From positions 447 through 18,796 of the forward strand of contig DDFO01000032.1 in the NCBI GenBank assembly GCA_002337215.1: a stretch of 18,350 nt of DNA, read 5' to 3'. The notes under the pieces were generated by a model. That model was not told where the DNA came from. It saw only the letters and a program-made list of their open reading frames with translations, and made no database searches. Origin of the DNA: Phycisphaerales bacterium UBA1926. GTDB lineage: Bacteria; Planctomycetota; Phycisphaerae; Phycisphaerales; UBA1924. The position numbers and the translations under genes are program-made. Shown here piece after piece: positions 1 through 8,219 of the stretch (the first letter of the stretch is position 1; the number at the start of each line of letters is the position of its first letter).

Positions 1-83
1 TCGCGGACCTCGACGGCAACGGCGTGTTCGACCTCGCCGATCTGCAGGGCTTCGTCGCCGCGTTCACGAGCGGTTGCCCCTGA
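1..83 (+). CDS. C-terminal end of a dockerin-module protein (partial)
   Basis: Only the last 26 codons and the TGA stop (81-83) of a gene entering from the left are present, read in frame 3. The visible residues form the second half of the C-terminal module that ends the next four genes: an EF-hand-like loop ADLDGNGVFDLAD, a short helix with LQGF, then the closing Cys-Pro. By analogy the missing part should be an exported protein with some other N-terminal body, but nothing of it can be seen. The module identity is clear; the protein's function is unknown. Confidence 0.85.
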   Translation, partial: ADLDGNGVFDLADLQGFVAAFTSGCP

Positions 84-90
84 TCACCCT

Positions 91-114
91 CGGGACGCTT
101 GCACAGCGTGCCCG
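91..114 (+). terminator. Possible terminator hairpin after the partial gene
   Basis: CGGGACGCT (91-99) can pair with AGCGT plus CCCG (105-109 and 111-114) across a 5-base loop, with one bulged G at 110. This gives nine base pairs starting eight bases after the stop codon. Only a weak pyrimidine stretch follows, with no true T-tract, so termination is plausible but not certain. Confidence 0.4.
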
Positions 115-167
115 ATCTTCCGTCTCCGTGGTCCCACACCTTTACGCCAATCCCGAAAGGCACCCCG

Positions 168-1454
168 ATGAACAAGTCCACGCTCGCGATCCCACCCGTG
201 ATCCTCGGCTTCCTCTGCGCTGCCTTCGCCGACGACCTCGGATTCGACGGTCATGACCTCGTCGAGCCCGATTGTGACGCGATGGCGAGCTGGTATACCT
301 GCCGCGACATCGACACGGCCCCGCCGAATGTCTTCCGGGGCTATGAGTACATGCACCTGACCAGCCAAACCCTGGGCCCCGACGGCGATACCGTCTACCC
401 CGACACCGGTGAACCGTACGTCACCACCGTGACCTCGTGCTCGAGTTGTCACTTCACGGGCGGGCAGGTCCCGTTCGGCTCCCCCGTCTACCAGTCACCC
501 AGCAAGTACCGCGCCGACCCGGGCACCGGCCTCGGTCCATACTTCCGCCCCCTGGGTTACCACCGCGATCTCGAGGACTCCGTCATCGATTGTTTCCGCA
601 ACTGCATGAACGCGGACCGGGCGCCCGCGAAGGACGACCCCGTGATGGTGGCGCTGGTCGACTACATCCGCTGGGTCGCCGACGGCATCAACGACCCCGA
701 GATGCGCGAGGACTGGACGCAGCTGCCCTCCGAGGCAGGGCCGAGTCTCCCTTCCATCCCCGGCGTGCAGTCGATGCGTGCCGACCCGCTCCGCGGCGCG
801 GGCCTCTACGCAAACCGCTGCGCGGACTGCCACAGCGAGGACGCCCCCGGCGCCGGCGAGTACCGCATCGGCGAGGAACGCCCCCGCGTCCCCGCCCTCT
901 GGGGCAGCATCGATGGCTACTCCCGCGGCGCCGCGTTCTACCGAACGCCCGTGCTCGCCGCGTACATCCAGACGCACATGCCGCTCGACGAACCGGGAAC
1001 CCTGTCCGACCAGGACGCGCTCGACATCGCCGCGCATATCAATGCGCCGGACAAGCCCAGGCCCGGCGGGATGGCCGACGAGATGTACTGCCACGATGAC
1101 CCCGACGGCATCCCGTCCGCCCTCCGCAAGCCCGCCGACTGGCTCGTGGGGTGCGAGTATCCGGGAGAGCGTTTTCACTTCGAGTCGATGGGCACCGACT
1201 TCGACGACATGGTGCTCAACGGACCCTGGACCGAGCTCGCCGCATGGCGCGCCGCCGAGGTCGACCGGCTGCTCAACGCGTGCCCCGCAGACCTTGTCCC
1301 GCCCTTCGGCGTACTGGATCTCGCCGATGTCGGTGCGTTCGTGATCGCGTTCCTCGATCGGGACGCCGACGCGGATCTCGCCGAGCCCATCGGCGTCTTC
1401 GACCTCGCCGATGTGCAGGCGTTCGTCGGCTCGTTTGTCGCGGGCTGTCCATAA
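168..1454 (+). CDS. Exported TsdA-like diheme cytochrome c with C-terminal dockerin-like module
   Basis: 428 residues. I chose ATG 168 over the in-frame ATG at 99 because a typical signal peptide starts there (MNKSTLAIPP..., ending near AFA/DD) with GAAAGG upstream at 155-160. Two covalent heme sites are visible: CSSCH at residues 91-95 and CADCH at 218-222. Around them the pattern matches the thiosulfate dehydrogenase (TsdA) type: CF...MNADRAP after heme 1 (Cys142, where TsdA has its unusual Cys ligand), PALWG, and HMP at 270-272, where Met271 is the likely heme 2 ligand. Members oxidise thiosulfate to tetrathionate or run the reverse, outside the cytoplasm. Residues 372-428 are the dockerin-like module, an unusual addition for this family. 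Its second loop has the AEPIG form rather than the DxDxNG loop seen in the other genes. Substrate is inferred, not shown; another diheme cytochrome role is possible. Confidence 0.85.
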   Translation: MNKSTLAIPPVILGFLCAAFADDLGFDGHDLVEPDCDAMASWYTCRDIDTAPPNVFRGYEYMHLTSQTLGPDGDTVYPDTGEPYVTTVTSCSSCHFTGGQVPFGSPVYQSPSKYRADPGTGLGPYFRPLGYHRDLEDSVIDCFRNCMNADRAPAKDDPVMVALVDYIRWVADGINDPEMREDWTQLPSEAGPSLPSIPGVQSMRADPLRGAGLYANRCADCHSEDAPGAGEYRIGEERPRVPALWGSIDGYSRGAAFYRTPVLAAYIQTHMPLDEPGTLSDQDALDIAAHINAPDKPRPGGMADEMYCHDDPDGIPSALRKPADWLVGCEYPGERFHFESMGTDFDDMVLNGPWTELAAWRAAEVDRLLNACPADLVPPFGVLDLADVGAFVIAFLDRDADADLAEPIGVFDLADVQAFVGSFVAGCP

Positions 1455-1462
1455 CCCCCTCT

Positions 1463-1480
1463 CGCCGGCCTTTGCCGGCG
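1463..1480 (+). terminator. Terminator-like hairpin after the cytochrome gene
   Basis: A perfect 7-bp inverted repeat, CGCCGGC (1463-1469) and GCCGGCG (1474-1480), encloses the loop CTTT, nine bases after the TAA stop. No T-run follows. The stem is compact and GC-rich, so it may end transcription between the cytochrome and the next gene. Confidence 0.5.
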
Positions 1481-1544
1481 CCCCTTACTCGGTCCTTCCG
1501 CTGAGAAGCGCGGGCCGAGTTTTTGCCGCTCAAGCGCACAAGAC

Positions 1545-1549
1545 AGGAG
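1545..1549 (+). promoter_or_regulatory. Ribosome binding site deciding the start at 1558
   Basis: AGGAG lies eight bases before ATG 1558. It favours this start over the in-frame ATG at 1411, which would lie inside the preceding cytochrome gene. Confidence 0.75.
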
Positions 1550-1557
1550 CCAACGGC

Positions 1558-4086
1558 ATGCCCCGCTTGAAACGATCTCCGATGGTCAGCTTCTCCGCAC
1601 TGGCCGGTCTCGCAACCGCTCATGTCGCGATCGGCGGGACATCATTGTTTGATGACGCGACGGCGTACCCAGCGCCGGATTCCCCGTACGGCCTCGCCGC
1701 GGGTGATCTCGATAACGACGGCGCGATCGATCTGGTCACCACCAGCAACACTGGCAACCCGAACGATCCGATCCGGATCTATTGGAACGATGGGTCTGGC
1801 GGATTCGCGACGACCAGCGAGATCACCTCGGGCGATGGTCCCCGCGAGATCGCGCTCGCCGATTTCGACGCCGACGGCGATCTCGATCTGTTCATCTCCA
1901 ACTACTTCTCAAACGACATGTACCTCATCCCGAACAGCGGTGGGCGGGCGTTCGGATCGCCGACCTCGCACGCGACCGGCGGCGGGTGCCAGGGCATCGA
2001 CACGGGCGACATCGACAACGACGGCGATCCGGATTTCGTCGCGACCGATCACTTCGGCAGTCGGATCCGTCCGTACCGCAACATCAACGGGCTTGGGTTC
2101 AGTTCCGTCGGGCTGTTCGGGACGGGCGACAACCCCTGGGCGATCGAGCTCGCGGACATGGACAACGACGGCGATCTCGACAGCGTCGTGACCAGCGAGG
2201 AGAGCCCGATCGTGACCATCGCCTACAACGCGGGGGACGGGACATTCCCGACGACGATCGACCACACCGTCGGACGCAGGCCCACGGGGGTCGCGGTCGC
2301 GGACTTCAACGGAGACGGTGCCAACGACATCGTGACCGCGGACTGGGGCATGCTCAGCCCGATCAACAACACCGTCTCGGTGCTGCTCGCGGACGGCGAC
2401 GGCGGGTTCGAGCCCGCTGTCGCGTACACCGCCTACGGCAGGCCCGGATCGGTCGAGATCGCCGATATCGATTCGGACGGGACGCTGGATCTCGTCGTCG
2501 CGTGCGAGGCGGACGACGGGTTCGCGGTCCTGACCGGGAACGGGGACGGCACATTCAACGCGCCGATGCTCTTCGATATCGGCACGCAGCCCGGGCGGAT
2601 CGCGATGGCGGACTTTGATGGCGACGGCGATGTCGATATCGCCGCCGCGGGGACGGTGCCGAGCCGGGTGACGGTGTCGATGAACATCACCGGGACACCC
2701 GTTGAGCCCAGGCCGCTCGATGTTGAGTGGCAGGCCTCGTACGACAACTTCTTCAATCAGGACACGCCCTCGCACATCGCGGTCCGCGCCGATGGCTCGA
2801 TCGTCACCGCGGGCGCAACGGCGTTCACTCCCAACGAGGAGGACTTCCTGATCGTCGCGTTCGATGCGCAGGGCAACCAGCTCTGGGAGTATGTCTACAA
2901 CGGGGACGGCGACCACTACGACAAGATCGAGCATCTGCGGGTCGGTGCGGACGGCAGCGTCATCGTCGTTGGCCAGTCGTGGGGCCCATCGTTCAGCGTC
3001 CAATGGGCGACGATGAAGCTCGACGCGAGCGGGAACCTGCTCTGGGTCGATCGCTACGAGGGCGACAACCCCGCTGCGTCGCAGTACCCCCGCGGGATGG
3101 AACTCGCCGATGACGGACGGATCGCGGTGGGGGGCTGGTCACGTGACGCGTCGTTCGTGAACGTCTTCTTCACTGTTGTGCTGTACGACGCGGACGGCGG
3201 GATCCTGTTTGAGCGCACGCTCCCGGGCACCCCCGGCATCGACGGGCAGGCCGAAGATGTTGCATTCGACCCCGACGGCAACATCATCGCGATCGGCGGG
3301 ATCGACAGCGCACAGGGCTTCGGGCAGGATACCTATCTGGTCAAGCTGGGCCCAACGGGCGATGTGCTCTGGTCGGTGCAAGGCGATCAGGCGGTGGGCG
3401 ATATCGTTGAAACGGACGCTGCTGGAAATATCTACACAGCTGCGGGCGGCACGCTGACAAAGTACAACCCGGACGGGGATGAGCTGTGGGCCCTGGCGCT
3501 CGGCATGAGCCGGGCGAGCAAGATCGCGCATCGCCCCGATGGCACGCTGCTGGTTTCGGGTGCATCGGGCGGTGGTGTGCGCATCGTCGCGGTTGCTCCC
3601 GACGGCTCGGTGCTGTGGGCGACGCAATCGCCCGGGAGTGTTCGGAGCGACAACCCCGAGGGCCACCTCGCGGTGCAGGCGAACGGGACGATCGCGGTGC
3701 TCGGACAGATCGGCACCGACCTGGGCGTCTATCGGTACCTGCCGGACGGCTCGCTGCTCGACGAGACGCGCGTCGATTCGGGGTCTTCGACCGATTCCCG
3801 GGCCGCGATCGCTGCGTCGGGAAACTCGCTCTACGCTCTGGGTTCGTACGAGCCACAGATCGTGAACCGACGAGACTTCGTGCTCTTCCGCCTCGATGAA
3901 GCGGAACTGGGGTGCAACGGGGCGGACATCGCCGAGCCGTTCGGCGTGCTCGATCTCGCCGATGTCCAGAATTTCATCGCGGGGTTTACCGGGCAGGATC
4001 CGATCGCGGATATCGATAGCAACAGCGTGTTCGATCTCGCGGATGTGCAGGCGTTCATCGGCGCATTCACGGCCGCGTGCCCCTGA
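1558..4086 (+). CDS. Exported FG-GAP/VCBS propeller plus PQQ/SBBP-like propeller with dockerin-like module
   Basis: 842 residues, starting after AGGAG with a basic, then hydrophobic, N-terminus (MPRLKRSPMVSFSALAGLA...) that fits a signal peptide. Residues about 30-380 carry seven regularly spaced calcium-loop motifs (DLDNDGAIDL, DFDADGDLDL, DIDNDGDPDF, DMDNDGDLDS, DFNGDGANDI, DIDSDGTLDL, DFDGDGDVDI), enough for one complete seven-bladed FG-GAP/VCBS beta-propeller. Residues about 385-780 hold a second series of repeats with the pattern ADGSIVTAG...LWEYVY and KLDASGNLLW, as in PQQ-like/SBBP propellers. Residues 786-842 are the shared C-terminal module with Cys at both ends. FG-GAP propellers usually mediate binding rather than catalysis, and no catalytic motif is visible. 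A structural, adhesive or ligand-binding role outside the cell is the best inference. The second propeller resembles the next gene's product, suggesting shared ancestry. Confidence 0.85.
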   Translation: MPRLKRSPMVSFSALAGLATAHVAIGGTSLFDDATAYPAPDSPYGLAAGDLDNDGAIDLVTTSNTGNPNDPIRIYWNDGSGGFATTSEITSGDGPREIALADFDADGDLDLFISNYFSNDMYLIPNSGGRAFGSPTSHATGGGCQGIDTGDIDNDGDPDFVATDHFGSRIRPYRNINGLGFSSVGLFGTGDNPWAIELADMDNDGDLDSVVTSEESPIVTIAYNAGDGTFPTTIDHTVGRRPTGVAVADFNGDGANDIVTADWGMLSPINNTVSVLLADGDGGFEPAVAYTAYGRPGSVEIADIDSDGTLDLVVACEADDGFAVLTGNGDGTFNAPMLFDIGTQPGRIAMADFDGDGDVDIAAAGTVPSRVTVSMNITGTPVEPRPLDVEWQASYDNFFNQDTPSHIAVRADGSIVTAGATAFTPNEEDFLIVAFDAQGNQLWEYVYNGDGDHYDKIEHLRVGADGSVIVVGQSWGPSFSVQWATMKLDASGNLLWVDRYEGDNPAASQYPRGMELADDGRIAVGGWSRDASFVNVFFTVVLYDADGGILFERTLPGTPGIDGQAEDVAFDPDGNIIAIGGIDSAQGFGQDTYLVKLGPTGDVLWSVQGDQAVGDIVETDAAGNIYTAAGGTLTKYNPDGDELWALALGMSRASKIAHRPDGTLLVSGASGGGVRIVAVAPDGSVLWATQSPGSVRSDNPEGHLAVQANGTIAVLGQIGTDLGVYRYLPDGSLLDETRVDSGSSTDSRAAIAASGNSLYALGSYEPQIVNRRDFVLFRLDEAELGCNGADIAEPFGVLDLADVQNFIAGFTGQDPIADIDSNSVFDLADVQAFIGAFTAACP

Positions 4087-4121
4087 GTGATACAGACCGC
4101 GGAGATCGCGAATCAACCGAT

Positions 4122-4144
4122 CGGGCGGTACGGCTCACCGCTCG
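4122..4144 (+). terminator. Possible terminator hairpin between the two propeller genes
   Basis: CGGGCGGT (4122-4129) can pair with ACCGCTCG (4137-4144), giving eight pairs including one G-U around a 7-base loop, 36 bases after the stop. There is no T-tract. It could instead be a structured leader of the next gene. Confidence 0.35.
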
Positions 4145-4184
4145 CTCATCGAAAAAGATGCTATCAGAGAATACAGGAACAGTC

Positions 4185-5726
4185 ATGAAAACGCTGATCG
4201 CAACACTTCTGCTTACCGTTGGGTCGGTTGCTCCTGCGGGAGTCGATCCCGACTGGATCACGCCCTATCAGTCACCGGGCTCGTTCACCTTCTACGAGAT
4301 CGTCGCCGACCAGGGGGGAAACACCTTCACGGTCGCCACGCTCGATGATGATCTCTCGGTCACGAAGGTCTCGCCCCAGGGCGTCGTGCTCTGGCAGACG
4401 GTGTACGCGGGTCCGATCGGGCAAGACATCGGGGCGGGCATCACCATGAACGCCGACGAGACCGCGGTCTACGCGCTGGGGCGATCGATCGTGCCGGGAT
4501 TCGGCAACAGCGACTTCAACATCCTGAAAGTCGACGCCGAGTCGGGCGAGATCGTCTGGCAGCGTTTCTACGACGGGGGAACTCTCGGCATAGACAGCCC
4601 GCAGGACATTGTCGGGACGCCCGACGGCGGCGTCGCCGCGTGCGGCGGCATCGGCACGTCCGACGAGCAACGTGACTACGGCACGGTCAAGCTCGATGCC
4701 GATGGGGAGGTCGTCTGGGAGAGCCGGTTCAGTGGGGTCGGTGCGTTTCTGTTCGAGAACGATGACGCCCGCTTCCTCGCGGTGACCCCCGATGGCGACA
4801 TCGTCGTCACGGGGACCGGTATGGGCGGCGCGACCCGAGCCGACTCTATCACGCTTAAGTATGACGGCACGACCGGCGCAGAGATCTGGAGCTCGGGGTA
4901 CGCCACCCCTGCCGATGACTCGGTTCGCGATCTGAAAATCGCCTCGGACGGGGATGTCCTGCTGTTCGGGTCCGACCCTGGCGGCGCCGACCGCCGGTGG
5001 TTCCTCGCCCGTTACGACGGCACGACCGGCACGGAACAATGGGCGACCTTGGTCGACCCGGGGCTCGACGAACGGCCCGCGGCGATCACCATCGCGCCCG
5101 ACGGCACCATCTTCGCGACCGGAAGCACCGACCCCGACGGGGACGACAGCAACCGGAACGAGAACGTCATCACCATCGCTTACGACGGCGAGACCGGGTC
5201 TGTGCTCTGGCTCAACGAGTTCGGGGACGAGGGCGTCGGGGATTTCGACATCGGCCTCCGGGTTCACACGAACGGAGCCGGGAAGGTCTACGTGTTCGGG
5301 TACACAGAATCGGCCTCGCTCGTGGTCGATCCGTTCGAATCGGACGCGCTCGTGCTGACCATCGACGCGGAGACCGGCGCACAGATCGGGGTCTCCGCGA
5401 TCGACATGACCGCGCCGGGCGGCCCAGCCGCATCGGAGTCGATCTTCGATACCGCGGTCGACGGGCGGGGCGACGTCTATGCCTACGGGGCGTTCTACGA
5501 CGGCACGCAGGACCTCGAGCTCTTCATGCGGTTCGGGATCGGCGGCACGGGCTGCGGGCCCGCGGATGTTGCTGATCCGCTGGGAACGCTGGACCTCGCC
5601 GACGTGCAGGCGTTCATCGCGGGGTTTATCGGCATGGACACCGTCGCGGACCTCGACGGCAACGGCGTGTTCGATCTCGCCGACGTCCAGGCGTTCATCG
5701 GCGTGTTCACGACCGGCTGCCCCTGA
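4185..5726 (+). CDS. Exported PQQ/SBBP-like beta-propeller with dockerin-like module
   Basis: 513 residues from ATG 4185, preceded by AGGA (4175-4178). In-frame ATGs at 4077 and 4158 lack the signal peptide that begins at 4185 (MKTLIATLLLTVGSVAPAG). The body, about residues 25-450, is made of repeats of the kind 'VKLDADGEVVW', 'LKYDGTTGAEIW' and 'APDGTIFATG', typical of PQQ-like or SBBP beta-propellers. No catalytic residues or PQQ ligand set can be recognised, so enzyme activity is not claimed. Residues 457-513 are the Cys-bounded module, with a canonical-looking second calcium loop (DLDGNGVFDLAD). The repeats look like those in residues about 385-780 of the preceding gene's product, so the two genes probably arose by duplication with gain or loss of the FG-GAP half. 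Role: unknown extracellular binding or scaffold-attached protein. Confidence 0.85.
   Translation: MKTLIATLLLTVGSVAPAGVDPDWITPYQSPGSFTFYEIVADQGGNTFTVATLDDDLSVTKVSPQGVVLWQTVYAGPIGQDIGAGITMNADETAVYALGRSIVPGFGNSDFNILKVDAESGEIVWQRFYDGGTLGIDSPQDIVGTPDGGVAACGGIGTSDEQRDYGTVKLDADGEVVWESRFSGVGAFLFENDDARFLAVTPDGDIVVTGTGMGGATRADSITLKYDGTTGAEIWSSGYATPADDSVRDLKIASDGDVLLFGSDPGGADRRWFLARYDGTTGTEQWATLVDPGLDERPAAITIAPDGTIFATGSTDPDGDDSNRNENVITIAYDGETGSVLWLNEFGDEGVGDFDIGLRVHTNGAGKVYVFGYTESASLVVDPFESDALVLTIDAETGAQIGVSAIDMTAPGGPAASESIFDTAVDGRGDVYAYGAFYDGTQDLELFMRFGIGGTGCGPADVADPLGTLDLADVQAFIAGFIGMDTVADLDGNGVFDLADVQAFIGVFTTGCP
5644..5726 (+). repeat. Second copy of a dockerin-module DNA segment (matches 1-83)
   Basis: The 83 bases ending in this gene's stop align without gaps to bases 1-83. 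The first 31 bases are identical (5644-5674 against 1-31) and the remainder differs at scattered positions. Identity across synonymous positions suggests recent duplication or gene conversion of the module at DNA level. Confidence 0.8.
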
Positions 5727-5727
5727 C

Positions 5728-5754
5728 GTGCCCGGTCGCAGACCGACGAGGCAC
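5728..5754 (+). terminator. Possible terminator stem-loop after the propeller gene
   Basis: CGGTC (5733-5737) pairs with GACCG (5741-5745) across loop GCA. GTGCC (5728-5732) can pair with GGCAC (5750-5754) outside it, with four unpaired bases on one side. It starts two bases after the stop codon. No T-run follows. Confidence 0.4.
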
Positions 5755-5792
5755 ACAGAAGACGCATCCAAACAACACAACCGAGACCAAGC

Positions 5793-5797
5793 GGAGG
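5793..5797 (+). promoter_or_regulatory. Ribosome binding site deciding the start at 5803
   Basis: GGAGG lies five bases before ATG 5803, supporting that start over the in-frame ATG at 5479 inside the previous gene. Confidence 0.7.
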
Positions 5798-5802
5798 CCC
5801 AC

Positions 5803-8019
5803 ATGTCACGTCCAGAACGACCCTTCCAGATCACGCTCCTCGCCAGCGCCGTCCTCGCGAGCGGCCCCGCCCTCGGTGCGCCGGGCGATGTCTCCTGGGA
5901 ACTCATCCGCCCCAGCAACACCGGCATCCCGGGCGACTACACCCAGGTCATCTTCATCGATGACGACGACTCACCCTGGGTGAGCGGCTACATCCCATTC
6001 TGGGAAGAGGGGGGCATGTCGCACTTCGACGGGACCAACTGGCGAGTGCTCGGCAACGTCGATTGTGATCAGATCGCCTCGCCCCGGTTTAATGACATGG
6101 TGAAGACCGACGACGGGATCATGTGGATCGGCTCCAACGACGGGCTGCTCCGTTTCGACCCGACACAGGAGCCCTGGTGCGTCACCCGCTACCACAGCGG
6201 CAACACCCCGCTCAAGGGCAACCAGATCGTCGGCATCGATATCGCGCCCGACGGCACCCTCTGGGTTGCCTCACAAGAGTTCGGCGGGTCGAGCGCAGGA
6301 GGGCTCGGGCATTTCGATTACGTGAACAACAACTGGGAATTCTGGGACACCAGCAACGGCCTGCCCTGGTGGGCGGGCTGGGACTGGGTCGATTATGTCA
6401 GCGTCCAGGGCGACGCAGGGGGGGGGTACACCGTCTGGTTCGGCTCCAGCGAGATGGGCCTGACGACGTACAAGGACGGGCTGTTCGTCTGGTACGGCAG
6501 CGCAACACCGCCCGATGTCGATCCGCTCCCGATCAGTGTCGGCGGCACGAACGCCGTCGACGACGCGGGCAACCTACTCCTCTCGACCGACGCTGGCCTC
6601 GCGCTTCGCGCCCCGGACGGGACGTACACGCTCATCGGCAATCTCCCGCCCGATGGCACCGCATTCTCGATCGTGGACCTCCTCCCCAGCGGGCGCATCA
6701 TGGCGGGCACCTTCGTCGCCGATGTCTACTTATGGGAAGACGGCACATGGAACAACCTCGGCAACTGGGGCAGCGGCAACCACACCTATGCGTTCGCGGA
6801 AGAATCCAACGGTGCCGTCTGGGCGGGCGGCATCGGCGGCTCGGCCCGCTACGAGAACGGCTCGTGGCAGCGATACCGCCTGACCAACACCGGCATGCTT
6901 GATTTCTTTGCCGAAGACATCGCCCTCGCTCCCAACGGCGATGTCGCGATGACCGCCAACGCGGGCCCCGGCGTCGGCGGGTTCGACATCATGCACCCCG
7001 ACCGCACCTGGACCAACGCGAATATCGCGACCTACGGGCTGGGTCAGCCCTGGCCCTACCCGACCGACAACACCTCTGCAGTCGGTTATCGCCAGAACGG
7101 GAACCTGCTGTTCGCACCGACAAATAACGGGCTGAAAGAGTTCGATGGCGACGGGTATATCGAGAAGATCCCGAACGGCTGGTCGATCGAGCATATTGGT
7201 GTTGCAGGGAACGGGCGCGCATGGGCCGCGACCGATCGGTACACGGTCTTCATGGAAGACAATGACGGGGTGATGATCCAGTTCATCCAGCCCGACGGTG
7301 TGCCCGCGGGCGGGATCGCGGGCATCGAGGCCGACCCGCTCGACCCGACCAAGGTCTATATCGGCGCTCAGTTCGGCATCGCTCACACCGACGGGGCCAC
7401 CTGGGACATGATCCCGCGCGAGACATTCGGGCTCACGCTCGATACACACGGCCATCACATCACCGATTTCGATATCACCCCCGACGGTGTGATCTGGATC
7501 TGCTCGGGCCTCGGCGTACGCAGCTACGACCCGGCCACCGGTGAACTGAGCGTCTACGACCTCTCGAACGCTCCACTCCCTTCCGACGATGTGCACGATG
7601 TCGAAGTCGCCCCCGACGGCTCGGTCTGGATCAGCATGTTCGACCATGTCTTCCCATACCCGGGGGGCGTCGCGCAGCTGAGGGATGGTCAATGGCGCGT
7701 CTGGCAGCAGGGCTTGAGCCCGCTGCCTCACAATCAGGTCTGGGACCTCGAGGCCCGTTCCGTGCCGGGCGGGTACGAAATCTGGATCGCGTGCGCATCC
7801 GAGGCACTCGCCGTCATCACGGTCGAGGGCGATGGCAACGCGGGATGCAACCCTGCCGACATCGCCGAGCCATTCGGCGTGCTCGACCTCGCCGATGTGC
7901 AATCATTCATCACGGCATTCGCCACTCAGGATCAACTGGCCGATCTGGATTCCAATGGCGTCTTCGACCTCGACGACCTCCAGGACTTCGTTCTCAGCTT
8001 TACCGCGGGGTGTCCATGA
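5803..8019 (+). CDS. Exported two-component-regulator-type (Reg_prop) propeller with dockerin-like module
   Basis: 738 residues with a signal peptide (MSRPERPFQITLLASAVLASGPALG). The body, residues about 30-670, contains repeats of the Reg_prop kind: 'IMWIGSNDGLLRFDP', 'DIAPDGTLWVAS', 'VIWICSGLGVRSYDP', 'EVAPDGSVWISM', with the usual spacing of W and DG residues. In hybrid two-component sensors such repeats form the periplasmic ligand-sensing propellers. Here there is no transmembrane, kinase or receiver part, and the protein instead ends in the Cys-bounded module (residues 682-738). It therefore appears to be a free or scaffold-bound extracellular propeller, perhaps a binding protein or a lyase-like enzyme; no catalytic residues are recognised. 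In its module the second repeat reads DLDDLQDF in place of DLADVQAF. Confidence 0.85.
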   Translation: MSRPERPFQITLLASAVLASGPALGAPGDVSWELIRPSNTGIPGDYTQVIFIDDDDSPWVSGYIPFWEEGGMSHFDGTNWRVLGNVDCDQIASPRFNDMVKTDDGIMWIGSNDGLLRFDPTQEPWCVTRYHSGNTPLKGNQIVGIDIAPDGTLWVASQEFGGSSAGGLGHFDYVNNNWEFWDTSNGLPWWAGWDWVDYVSVQGDAGGGYTVWFGSSEMGLTTYKDGLFVWYGSATPPDVDPLPISVGGTNAVDDAGNLLLSTDAGLALRAPDGTYTLIGNLPPDGTAFSIVDLLPSGRIMAGTFVADVYLWEDGTWNNLGNWGSGNHTYAFAEESNGAVWAGGIGGSARYENGSWQRYRLTNTGMLDFFAEDIALAPNGDVAMTANAGPGVGGFDIMHPDRTWTNANIATYGLGQPWPYPTDNTSAVGYRQNGNLLFAPTNNGLKEFDGDGYIEKIPNGWSIEHIGVAGNGRAWAATDRYTVFMEDNDGVMIQFIQPDGVPAGGIAGIEADPLDPTKVYIGAQFGIAHTDGATWDMIPRETFGLTLDTHGHHITDFDITPDGVIWICSGLGVRSYDPATGELSVYDLSNAPLPSDDVHDVEVAPDGSVWISMFDHVFPYPGGVAQLRDGQWRVWQQGLSPLPHNQVWDLEARSVPGGYEIWIACASEALAVITVEGDGNAGCNPADIAEPFGVLDLADVQSFITAFATQDQLADLDSNGVFDLDDLQDFVLSFTAGCP

Positions 8020-8219
8020 GTGCATCGCAGCGTCAGCCCACGCAGTGGATATTGATACCTGTTTTCGTCGAGTCTCTATGAGAACGTCCGAATGAGCGAC
8101 AAAGTGGATCGGAGGCTCGTGAACTGGCGATCAATCGACGTATCGAGCCCCACGCTCGTAGGGCAGCGTTGGGTTCCCGAGCGGTCTGCTATCGAGAACC
8201 AGTATCTCGACTTTCCCAA

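Noticed and set aside
3139..5927. Long open frames on the minus strand opposite the propeller genes (3139-4116 and 4272-5927)
   Set aside because: They are shadows of high-G+C codon use: compositionally odd Arg/Asp/Val-rich proteins without domains, fully inside strong + strand genes.
168..8019. Reading the shared C-terminal module as simple low-complexity repeat
   Set aside because: Its fixed length, paired cysteines, conserved Asp positions and repeated helix pattern point to a folded domain.
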